From the NCBI GenBank assembly GCA_964555935.1, contig CAZKUN010000108.1, forward strand, positions 1 through 27,869: DNA of 27,869 bases, in the 5' to 3' direction. This document shows positions 7,401 to 13,805 of the stretch, one piece after another. Below the pieces are notes generated by a model that saw nothing but the letters and a program-made list of their open reading frames with translations, made no database searches and was not told the DNA's origin. This stretch comes from CAZKUN01 sp964555935 (GTDB lineage: Bacteria; Armatimonadota; Zipacnadia; Zipacnadales; VGFC01). The position numbers and the translations under genes are program-made. Every line of letters starts with the position of its first letter. Position 1 is the stretch's first letter.

Positions 7401-7910
7401 TCAGTCGTTCTTGGGACCCGGTGGACGCCAGATGCCGTAGACGTCGGGATGGAGCGTCTCGGGTACGAGTGGGCTTGTCTTCGATCGGGAGCGGGCGCCT
7501 AGCCTGCCAACCAGCCTCCGGCCGGCCTTCGCGCCGATTGCTGCGAAGACGAAGATGGCGAGCGGCGCGAGGACACTCCATAGCATGACGCCGGCGAACG
7601 TTGATCTCGCCTCGGTGAGCCCCAGAGCAATGGCCGCCCAGACACCGGGTACGATTGCGGCGGCGGCGATCGGACGGCGCCTGTCGACTGCCCCCAGTAC
7701 CGCCCCGTATGCGAAGCCGCCCGCGACGACCGCAGGGATGGCGATCCACTCGGCGCCCCTTGTCACGGCCGCCATGGGCCACGCCACCAGCAAGGCAACG
7801 GCGCTTCCCGCCGGTGCGCCCAAGAACAGGCCGATGTATGTCAGGTGCCACCCGTCGACGTGGTACGGCGCCACTATGCGGAGGAACCAGTCGTCTGTCT
7901 TGGTAGTCAT
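7401..7910 (-). CDS. Small four-helix membrane protein (paralogue 2, GIWRP tail)
   Basis: 169 aa from the ATG at 7910, with hydrophobic segments YIGLFLGAPAGSAVALLVAW, IAIPAVVAGGFAYGAVLGAV, AAAAIVPGVWAAIALGL and VLAPLAIFVFAAIGAKAG. It shares DRRRPIAA and the C-terminal YGIWRP with the neighbouring paralogue. The ribosome-binding site is weak: no clear purine run is at the normal distance, so the start is less certain than for the paralogue. A further copy of the 113-bp repeat lies upstream. No function can be assigned; it resembles small uncharacterised polytopic proteins. Confidence 0.65.
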   Translation of the reverse strand: MTTKTDDWFLRIVAPYHVDGWHLTYIGLFLGAPAGSAVALLVAWPMAAVTRGAEWIAIPAVVAGGFAYGAVLGAVDRRRPIAAAAIVPGVWAAIALGLTEARSTFAGVMLWSVLAPLAIFVFAAIGAKAGRRLVGRLGARSRSKTSPLVPETLHPDVYGIWRPPGPKND

Positions 7911-7937
7911 GCCTATCACTAGCGTCTCCAGTGGGTG

Positions 7938-8051
7938 GACGCGTGGGCGAGGGTTTGGTTGCGGTGAGGGTGAGATTGGGTGGACGGCGCGGGCCGGATA
8001 CTTGCGGTCATGTCTCCGACATGATCCTCGTATTCGGCCCCTCCGACGGCA
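7938..8051. repeat. 113-bp structured repeat, copy 2
   Basis: Direct repeat of 7282-7394. Outer arms (7991-8001 and 8030-8040) are identical to copy 1. The inner stem is TCATGTC-TCC-GACATGA (8008-8024): the bases differ from copy 1 on both sides, but pairing is preserved. Confidence 0.8.
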
Positions 8052-8056
8052 AGGTC

Positions 8057-8076
8057 CGCAGGCAAGAATGCCTGCG
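8057..8076 (+). repeat. Mini-hairpin next to the pgi stop codon
   Basis: CGCAGGCA-AGAA-TGCCTGCG, perfect 8-bp arms, followed by CCAC and then the stop codon of the isomerase gene on the minus strand. A near-identical element sits at 14787-14806. Confidence 0.6.
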
Positions 8077-8079
8077 CCA

Positions 8080-9531
8080 CTAATCAAGTCCGAGTTCCTT
8101 GCGGATTTCGGCGAGTTTGGCGCGGGTCTGGTTCTTGTAGCCCTCGACGCCGTCCTGCTGGTATGTCGGCTCGTTTTCGAGGTCGAGCGATCCGTCCGCA
8201 GTGACGTGGAGGCCTTGGAGCCTGCCCTTCACCGCGACCGCGTCCATCAGAATGCGCATGAGACCGAAGAGGCTCGCCTCGTCGCGGCGCGGGACGGTGA
8301 TGAGCACGTTGGGGACGCTGTTGGCGGTAAGATCGGCGATCGTCCCGGCGAGCGAGGCGTCCTGGATCTTGCCGAAGGGCAGGTCTTTGAGATCGGCGAG
8401 GTCGCCGCTGACATCGGGATCCTCGGGTACGATGGTATTGGAGGAATCGAGTTCATCCCAACGGACCAGCACGACTACCTTGTTGCGAGGGCCGCGGACG
8501 ACGCCGTTGAGGATGGAGTGGTTGCCCGTAGGCCCGCGGACGCCAATGACGTCGAGCCCGCCGCCGCGCTCCTGGATCGATTCTGAGTAGAGCTGCGTGA
8601 ACCAGTCGCCGAGGTACCGGTCGTCGGCGTAGTTGTAGAGCAGCAGCGTCTGTTTGCCGGCGTAAGCCTCGGCGAGGTGGAGCCACTTGGCGAGTCGGAA
8701 GGCGACGTTGCCTCTGGCGGACGACTTGAGACCGAAGGCTTGCTCGTGGGCGGCGGCGTAGCCGGCCATTGCCGCGTCGATGCGGCCTTTGGGAGAGACA
8801 ACATCGGCGTTTGCCGCGAGAGCCATGGGGAATAGGCCGACGGGCGAGGCGGCGGAGAATCGGCCGCCGACGCCGTCGGGGACGGGCAACATGCCGAAGA
8901 GAGCATCGCCGTCCGCGCCGCCGTTCTTCCGGAACAGCAGGCTGCTCTCGGTTTTCTGAGTGGTGGCGACGACGCGCTTGGCGGGGTCTTCGACTCCGGC
9001 GTCGATCATCGCATCGCGGACGAGCATGGACGCGCCGAAGGTCTCGGCGGTCTTGCCAGAGCGGCTGACGATGTTGACGAGCGTGCGCTTCAGCTTCTTG
9101 CGGTTCGCGAGGTCGCGGAGGATGGCGTTAAGCCGGCGGACGTCGAAGGTGTCGCCCCCGAAGTGAACCTCCATGCCGCCGCCACGGTCTTTCCTGCTGA
9201 GTTGATTGTGGGCGGGCCCGTCGAGCACCTCGCTGATGAGCCGGGGCGCGAGGTCGGAGCCACCGATGCCGAGCACGAGGAGCGCGTCGAAGCGCTTGCG
9301 GGCTTTCTCCGCCAAGGCGACGGTATCGGCGATGATCTCCTCGCGGGTGTGGCATTGGGTCCACGCGCGCCAGTGCTTCTCGAGGGTCTCGTAGCCGGCT
9401 TCCTGCTCGGCGATCATGTCGCCCTGGATCGCTGCGAGGGCGCCGTCAAGTTCCTTGGCATGGACGGGAGAGATCTGGGCCTTGATGGCGTCTTTCCCGG
9501 GAATCGTTAGGGTGATCGGGGATGCCGGCAT
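8080..9531 (-). CDS. pgi: Glucose-6-phosphate isomerase
   Basis: 483 aa. Interconverts glucose-6-phosphate and fructose-6-phosphate in the cytoplasm (glycolysis/gluconeogenesis). LGIGGSDLAPRLI (87-99) is the first SIS-domain motif. PDGVGGRFSAASPVGL (218-233) matches the family VGGRxSxxSxxGL segment. QLYSESIQ (313-320) holds the catalytic Glu (E317), GNHSILN (336-342) the ring-opening His (H338), and the C-terminal helix has the family's late Lys. One oddity is VSRSGKTAET at the phosphate-binding loop, where the family normally reads ISKSGTTxET, so Thr is replaced by Lys. The ATG is preceded by GAGG at 9 nt. It could prefer another sugar phosphate, but the length and motifs favour PGI. Confidence 0.9.
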   Translation of the reverse strand: MPASPITLTIPGKDAIKAQISPVHAKELDGALAAIQGDMIAEQEAGYETLEKHWRAWTQCHTREEIIADTVALAEKARKRFDALLVLGIGGSDLAPRLISEVLDGPAHNQLSRKDRGGGMEVHFGGDTFDVRRLNAILRDLANRKKLKRTLVNIVSRSGKTAETFGASMLVRDAMIDAGVEDPAKRVVATTQKTESSLLFRKNGGADGDALFGMLPVPDGVGGRFSAASPVGLFPMALAANADVVSPKGRIDAAMAGYAAAHEQAFGLKSSARGNVAFRLAKWLHLAEAYAGKQTLLLYNYADDRYLGDWFTQLYSESIQERGGGLDVIGVRGPTGNHSILNGVVRGPRNKVVVLVRWDELDSSNTIVPEDPDVSGDLADLKDLPFGKIQDASLAGTIADLTANSVPNVLITVPRRDEASLFGLMRILMDAVAVKGRLQGLHVTADGSLDLENEPTYQQDGVEGYKNQTRAKLAEIRKELGLD

Positions 9532-9763
9532 CGGAAAGACCTCGTGTCGGAATGGGTTTGTTGACTACTGAGAACCATAACATTCCCGATAGCATGAAGA
9601 GGTCCTTTCGTGGCCGCTCGTGGGTTTTGCGCTTCTGTTACGCTGCGTTCTCACGCGCGCGGTCTTGGCACGGGACAAAGCCAATAAGCGACGCCGCTTG
9701 CCGCCCGGCTCAGAGCTGAGCGTGACACGCGGCGCACCCCTGGGAAGACGGAGCGGATCGGCC
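9532..9763. other. Divergent spacer, nothing clear
   Basis: I see no convincing promoter pair, repeat or RNA here. A TTGACT at about 9559 lacks a well-placed -10 box. It must carry the start signals of pgi. Confidence 0.4.
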
Positions 9764-10003
9764 ATGGCATCGGCAGAAGAGAAGCAGCAAGGGCAGTGCT
9801 GTGAGGAGAGTCGGACCGAGTCGCATCGGGATAACATCAAAGGGCTCCTGGCGAACGAGACGTACCGGTCGCTGATCGGTCAGCTAACGCAGTCGTCGGC
9901 GCCGCCACCACGGCCGGCGGACTCGCCGGTGGTTCCCACGCACGAACTGCCCATCGCTCGACAGGATCCCGCAGTGCCGAGCCTTACGCCTGCATCCAGT
10001 TAG
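9764..10003 (+). CDS. Possible small hypothetical protein
   Basis: 79 aa from the ATG at 9764. The N-terminal half is charged and helix-prone (EEKQQGQCCEESRTESHRDN, then IKGLLANETYRSLIGQL); the second half is Pro/Ser/Thr-rich and looks disordered. GGAG lies about 11 nt upstream. No recognised domain. It ends 40 bp before the -35 box of the next operon. It may be a real small gene or chance coding in GC-rich DNA. Confidence 0.3.
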   Translation: MASAEEKQQGQCCEESRTESHRDNIKGLLANETYRSLIGQLTQSSAPPPRPADSPVVPTHELPIARQDPAVPSLTPASS

Positions 10004-10042
10004 GCATTCCTCCACTCGAGCATCCCTCCGTCCGGGCGTCCG

Positions 10043-10072
10043 TTGACGCCGCGTTTGGCCCCATGATATACT
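10043..10072 (+). promoter_or_regulatory. Sigma-70-type promoter of the lipoyl/ketosynthase operon
   Basis: TTGACG (10043-10048), an 18-nt spacer, then TATACT (10067-10072). Each box differs from consensus at one or two positions. A start of transcription near 10079 gives a leader of about 58 nt. Confidence 0.65.
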
Positions 10073-10094
10073 CGCGCCGCTGACGCGCAGAAAC

Positions 10095-10120
10095 GGCTGG
10101 CTCCACACCAGGAGCCGGCC
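10095..10120 (+). promoter_or_regulatory. Leader hairpin upstream of the operon
   Basis: GGCTGGCTCC (10095-10104) pairs with GGAGCCGGCC (10111-10120), ten pairs including one T-G, around ACACCA. It ends three bases before the AGGGG ribosome-binding site. It could tune translation or stabilise the mRNA 5' end; there is no U run, so it is not a typical attenuator. Confidence 0.4.
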
Positions 10121-10136
10121 TTTAGGGGATTCTTCC

Positions 10137-10646
10137 TTGGGACACTTGATCAGGATGGAGAAGTGGGCCGAGAACCTCGACGAGGTGACGGTGGGCGAAT
10201 GGCTGAAGCGCGAGGGCGACAGCATCGAGCCGGGCGAGGCGATCGCGGAACTGATCACCGAGAAGGCGACCTTCGAGTACGAGCCGGAGGTCGGCGGCGT
10301 GCTGCTCAAGATCTGGGCTGAGGAGAACAGCACGGTGCCCGTGGGTTTCGTGATCGGGTTCATGGGCGAGGCGGATGAGGCGATCCCATCTGAGATCGAG
10401 GGCGAGAACGAGGCCTTGATCCAGGCCACGAAAGCCGAGGCGCGGCTGAGCCTGGACTGGCCTGAGGGCGAGAAACCAGAGCCGCCGAAGCCGCCGACAA
10501 TGGGCCGCGTCCGCGCGACGCCGCCGGCGCGCAGGTTGGCGCGAGATGCGGGCGTGACGCTCGAGGATGTGGCGGCGTTCGTCGGCGAGAGTCGGCGGAT
10601 TACGGATCGAGACGTGCAGGCGTTTGTGGATGAGAAGGGCGAGTGA
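10137..10646 (+). CDS. Lipoyl domain plus E3-binding domain protein without acyltransferase core
   Basis: 169 aa. Residues 1-80 form a lipoyl domain; K43 in ELITEKATFEYE is the expected lipoylation site. A Pro/Glu linker (105-124) follows, then a peripheral-subunit-binding (E3-binding) domain at about 125-164 (RATPPARRLARDAGVTLEDV...ITDRDVQAF). The protein ends there: the catalytic CoA-acyltransferase domain of a normal E2 (over 200 residues) is missing, with no sign of a frameshift. It thus resembles an E3-binding-protein/protein X or a free-standing swinging arm. A TTG start is preferred because AGGGG lies 8 nt upstream and MGHLIRMEKW fits a lipoyl-domain N-terminus; ATG 10155 would cut into it. 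It is the first gene of the operon, 90 bp before the SDR. Confidence 0.85.
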   Translation: MGHLIRMEKWAENLDEVTVGEWLKREGDSIEPGEAIAELITEKATFEYEPEVGGVLLKIWAEENSTVPVGFVIGFMGEADEAIPSEIEGENEALIQATKAEARLSLDWPEGEKPEPPKPPTMGRVRATPPARRLARDAGVTLEDVAAFVGESRRITDRDVQAFVDEKGE

Positions 10647-10654
10647 GGACGGCT

Positions 10655-10671
10655 GCCGGCTGGAAGCCGGC
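10655..10671 (+). repeat. Mini-hairpin with GGA loop at an operon junction
   Basis: GCCGGCT-GGA-AGCCGGC, perfect 7-bp arms, eight bases after the stop of the lipoyl gene and 65 bp before the SDR start. Confidence 0.55.
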
Positions 10672-10736
10672 GGTCCCGGGAACGACGCGGCCAGTGCCGA
10701 CGACGGGCGACGCCAAGTGAGCGAAGGAGCGAGGAT

Positions 10737-11483
10737 ATGCCAGTTCCAGAGCAGAGAGTCGCGTTGATTACGGGAGCGAATCAGGGGATTGGCAAGGCGA
10801 TTGCTCTTGCGCTGGCTGACGATGGCTGCAACATTGCGGTCAATGATATCGTGGAGGAAGATGCGGCGGAGGGGACCCTCGCGGAGATCCGCGCGAAGGG
10901 CGTGGAGGCGATGTACTGCCAGGCCGACGTGCGCGATCTGGACGCGGTCAAGGCCATGGTTGGCGCGATTGCGAAGGAGATGGGCGGGCTGCACGTCCTG
11001 GTCAATAACGCCGGGATCATCCGCGATAACTACCTCGCGTTCATGAAGCCCGAGGAGTGGGATGATGTGGTGGATATCTCGCTCAAGGGCACGTTCCTCG
11101 TGACCAAAGCCGCGATCCGCCGGATGGTGCGCGCGAAGTGGGGGAGGATCATCAGCCTCTCGAGCGACGCGGGGCTGATGGGCGACATGCTGCGGGTGAA
11201 CTACTCGGCCGCGAAGGCTGGAGTCGTCGGATTCACGAAGGCGGCGGCCCGCGAGTTGGCGGCCCAAGGCATCACGGCGAACGCGGTAGCCCCGGGCGTC
11301 ATCAACACCGCCATGATCGCGGACATCGAGGAATCGCGCCGCCAAGGCATGCTCGACATTATCCCCCTCGGACGTTTTGGCGAACCCGAGGACGTGGCGC
11401 ATCTCGTGCGGTTCCTCGCGAGCCCGGAGGCGGAGTACATCACCGGTCAGGTGATCCAGGTTGACGGCGGCCTGAGAATGTAG
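10737..11483 (+). CDS. SDR-family 3-oxoacyl reductase (FabG-like)
   Basis: 248 aa, a classical short-chain dehydrogenase/reductase. TGANQGIGKA is the NAD(P)-binding glycine motif, VNNAGI follows at the usual position, SLSSDAGLMG gives the catalytic Ser and YSAAKAG the YxxxK pair. The C-terminus, ITGQVIQVDGGLRM, is characteristic of FabG. In this operon the likely substrate is the 3-oxoacyl product of the adjoining ketosynthase. The ATG is preceded by AAGGAG at 7 nt. The name fabG is not assigned because many SDRs share these motifs and the operon is not a standard fatty-acid locus. Confidence 0.85.
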   Translation: MPVPEQRVALITGANQGIGKAIALALADDGCNIAVNDIVEEDAAEGTLAEIRAKGVEAMYCQADVRDLDAVKAMVGAIAKEMGGLHVLVNNAGIIRDNYLAFMKPEEWDDVVDISLKGTFLVTKAAIRRMVRAKWGRIISLSSDAGLMGDMLRVNYSAAKAGVVGFTKAAARELAAQGITANAVAPGVINTAMIADIEESRRQGMLDIIPLGRFGEPEDVAHLVRFLASPEAEYITGQVIQVDGGLRM

Positions 11484-11540
11484 GCGTCGCGCAGGAACAA
11501 TCGATTCCCCTTTGGTGTCTGTTGGAGAGACGCAACGGAG

Positions 11541-11558
11541 TCGGATCTGGAGATCCGA
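11541..11558 (+). repeat. Mini-hairpin, CTACG-flank family, upstream of the ketosynthase
   Basis: TCGGATCT-GG-AGATCCGA, then CCTACGAAGG. Identical in core to 25903-25920. It lies 29 bp before the ketosynthase start, in the 104-bp spacer after the SDR. Confidence 0.65.
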
Positions 11559-11587
11559 CCTACGAAGGTACCCCTGAGGAGCTTGCC

Positions 11588-12829
11588 GTGTCGGAACGGA
11601 CGGCGGATAGTCGACGGCGGGTCGTGGTGACCGGCACGGGCGTTGTCTCGTGTCTGGGCACGGGGCTCGAATCGTTCTGGAGCGGCCTGGTTGAGGGGCG
11701 CAGCGGCATCGCGCCGCTGACCAAGTTCGATCCCGCGGGCCTGCGCAACGACAAGGCGGGTGAGGTGCGGGACTGGGCGTTTGATCTGGCGGCGTTTGGT
11801 ATGGAGGCGGCGCCGGATGAGGCGACTCAGTTCCTGCTAACCGCGACGCGCGAGGCGCTTGGGCAGGCTGGCTTGGCAGATGGATCGTTCGAGTCGGGGC
11901 GCGCGGGAATGGTGCTGAGCACGAACTTCGGTGGCGGGATGTCTTGGGAAGACCATGTCGCTCGCCGCGTGGCTGATGAGCCCGGCAACGGGAGCTTTGT
12001 TGAGGCAGCGTTCCATACCCCGCTCGCGCATCTCTCGACGGTATTCGGTATGACGGGCCCTGGCACGCTGCTGTCGATAGCGTGCGCGTCGGGCACGGCC
12101 GCGATCGGGTGCGCGCTCGATATGATCCGGCGGGGGCGCGCCGATGTGGCGATCGCGGGAGGCCACGATTCGCTGACGCCGTCGTGCCTTGGGGGCTTGA
12201 GCATCCTCGCCACGACGACTCGCGAGGAGCTTCGCCCATTCAGCGGCAATCGCTCGGGCACGCTCTTCGGAGAGGGAGCGGCGGCGCTGGTGCTGGAAAG
12301 CGAAGAACACGCCCTGGCGCGCGGCGCGAAGCCGCTGGCTGAGGTGCTGGGCTCGTGGCAGACGAACAACGCGTATCACCTCACGGCGCCGGACAAAGGC
12401 GCTCGCGGGATGACGCGAGTGCTGGCCGAGGCGATCTCGGACGCGGGTATCGGACCGAACGAGATCGACTACCTGAACGCACACGGGACCGGCACGCAGG
12501 CGCACGATCCTGAGGAAACCCACGCGATCAAGGCGGTGCTCGGGGATCGAGCGTATCAAATCCCTGTCTCGTCGATCAAGGCGGGAATAGCGCACATGAT
12601 GGGAGCGGCCGGATCGGCGGAGGCTGTGGCGACGGTGCAGACTCTCGTCACGGGCACGGTGCCACCGACGCTGAACTACCAGGAGCGCGACCCGGAGTGT
12701 GACCTGGACTACGTGCCGAACGAGGCGCGCGAGACGACCGTGAACGCGGCGGCGTCGATGTCGGCGGGCGTGGGCGGGTCGAACGCGTGTATCGTGATGC
12801 GCAAATGCGAGGGGGGCGCCAATGTCTGA
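11588..12829 (+). CDS. Beta-ketoacyl synthase (KAS II / KS-alpha type)
   Basis: 413 aa, normal for FabF-type enzymes. It condenses an enzyme-bound acyl group with an activated malonyl unit. The catalytic set is complete: C166 in SIACASG, H299 in NAHGTGTQAHDPEE, K331 and H336 in SIKAGIAHMMGAAG (the usual GH is AH here). AAASMSAGVGGSNACIV is the glycine-rich C-terminal motif. GTG 11588 is chosen because GAGGAG ends 6 nt upstream; an upstream TTG at 11522 would translate the intergenic hairpin repeat and lacks family similarity. The next gene starts inside this one's last codons (8-bp overlap), indicating coupled translation of the two KS-like subunits in similar amounts. Confidence 0.9.
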   Translation: MSERTADSRRRVVVTGTGVVSCLGTGLESFWSGLVEGRSGIAPLTKFDPAGLRNDKAGEVRDWAFDLAAFGMEAAPDEATQFLLTATREALGQAGLADGSFESGRAGMVLSTNFGGGMSWEDHVARRVADEPGNGSFVEAAFHTPLAHLSTVFGMTGPGTLLSIACASGTAAIGCALDMIRRGRADVAIAGGHDSLTPSCLGGLSILATTTREELRPFSGNRSGTLFGEGAAALVLESEEHALARGAKPLAEVLGSWQTNNAYHLTAPDKGARGMTRVLAEAISDAGIGPNEIDYLNAHGTGTQAHDPEETHAIKAVLGDRAYQIPVSSIKAGIAHMMGAAGSAEAVATVQTLVTGTVPPTLNYQERDPECDLDYVPNEARETTVNAAASMSAGVGGSNACIVMRKCEGGANV

Positions 12830-13805
12830 TAGCCATCGCGCCCTCATCGTCGGGATCGCGCCGATTGCCTCAATGGGCATCGGACGCGAGGATTTTGCGG
12901 ATGGACTGGCGGAGGGGCGAGAGGGTATCCAGGAGGTTCAGTCGTTCAACCCGGCTGCGTATGATTACGGGCTGGCGGCGGAGTGCCTCGACTTCGCGCT
13001 TGATGACTACCTGGAGTCTGAGAAGACGTACCTGGACCGGTGCTCGGAGTTGACGCTGGCGGCGTGCGCGCTGGCGCTGGAGGATGCGGGGCTCGAGCCG
13101 GGGGATGTCGATTCGGAGCAGGTCGGGCTCGTGCTCGGCACGGCGCATGGCGCGCTCGACAGCCTGTGGGCGCACAGCCAGCGCGTGCAGAAGAGCGGAC
13201 TCCGGCGCGCGTCGTCGGTGCTGTTCCTGCATAGTTTCGTCAACACGCCCATCAGCCTGGCGTCGATCGAGTTTGGGATCCGCGGCCCCGTAACGTGTTT
13301 CTGTTCCGGGATGGCGTCATCGGGCGCGGCGCTGCAGTTCGCGCGCGATCTTGTGGCCGATGGGCGCTCGGAGTTGGTGCTGAGCGGCGGCGTGGATGCG
13401 TTGAGCGAACTGCTGTACTCGGCGCTGGATGAGGCGGGGCGCCAGGGCCCGGAGTTCGTGCCGGGAGAGGGCGCGGCGCTGCTGGCGCTCATGCCCGAGG
13501 ACGTCGCCAGGGAGCGTGATGTGAACGTGCTCGGAGAACTCGTCTCGGTGGGTCTGGCGACCGATCCGGCGAACCCATGGTCGGCATCGTGGGCCGCCGA
13601 GGAGCAGGCGCTAGGCGAGGCGGGGATCAGCCGGCCGGATGCGCGCGTTTTCACGCCGCCCGAGCAGTATGGGAAGCCAATGGGCGCGACGTTTGCCATG
13701 CATGCCTGCGCGGCCGTTTGCCAGGGGCTTGACGATGGATGCGTGTTGATCAGCGAACGAGATCCCGCGGGGATGGCATGTGCCGCGGTACTGAGGAACC
13801 CATGA
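12822..13805 (+). CDS. Ketosynthase-like protein lacking the catalytic Cys (chain-length-factor-like)
   Basis: 327 aa of thiolase/KS fold, shorter than its 413-aa neighbour. GPVTCFCSGMASSGAAL aligns with GPxxxxSxACASSGAAL so that M164 takes the position of the active-site Cys. The NAHGTGT His segment is missing, and GKPMGATFAMHACAAV replaces the KxxxGHxxGAAG motif, losing the second His. Loss of all three with fold retention is the pattern of KS-beta/chain length factors of type II polyketide synthases and aryl-polyene KS-like subunits, which heterodimerise with an active KS. Start ATG 12822 has GAGGGGGG 5-6 nt upstream and overlaps the KS stop. It ends in an ATGA overlap with the next gene. 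CLF-like role is inferred from these losses and the gene order. Confidence 0.75.
   Translation: MSDSHRALIVGIAPIASMGIGREDFADGLAEGREGIQEVQSFNPAAYDYGLAAECLDFALDDYLESEKTYLDRCSELTLAACALALEDAGLEPGDVDSEQVGLVLGTAHGALDSLWAHSQRVQKSGLRRASSVLFLHSFVNTPISLASIEFGIRGPVTCFCSGMASSGAALQFARDLVADGRSELVLSGGVDALSELLYSALDEAGRQGPEFVPGEGAALLALMPEDVARERDVNVLGELVSVGLATDPANPWSASWAAEEQALGEAGISRPDARVFTPPEQYGKPMGATFAMHACAAVCQGLDDGCVLISERDPAGMACAAVLRNP

Noticed and set aside
7282..8051. CRISPR-like repeats
   Set aside because: Only two long copies, 656 bp apart, with a gene between them; no spacer array or cas gene.
11522..11587. Upstream TTG start for the ketosynthase
   Set aside because: It would translate the intergenic TCGGATCT hairpin repeat, and the GTG at 11588 has a well-placed GAGGAG.
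10122..12239. Long antisense open frame (705 codons) opposite the lipoyl, SDR and KS genes
   Set aside because: Arg/Pro/Ser-rich translation without domains, lying over three well-supported genes; typical shadow of GC-rich coding DNA.
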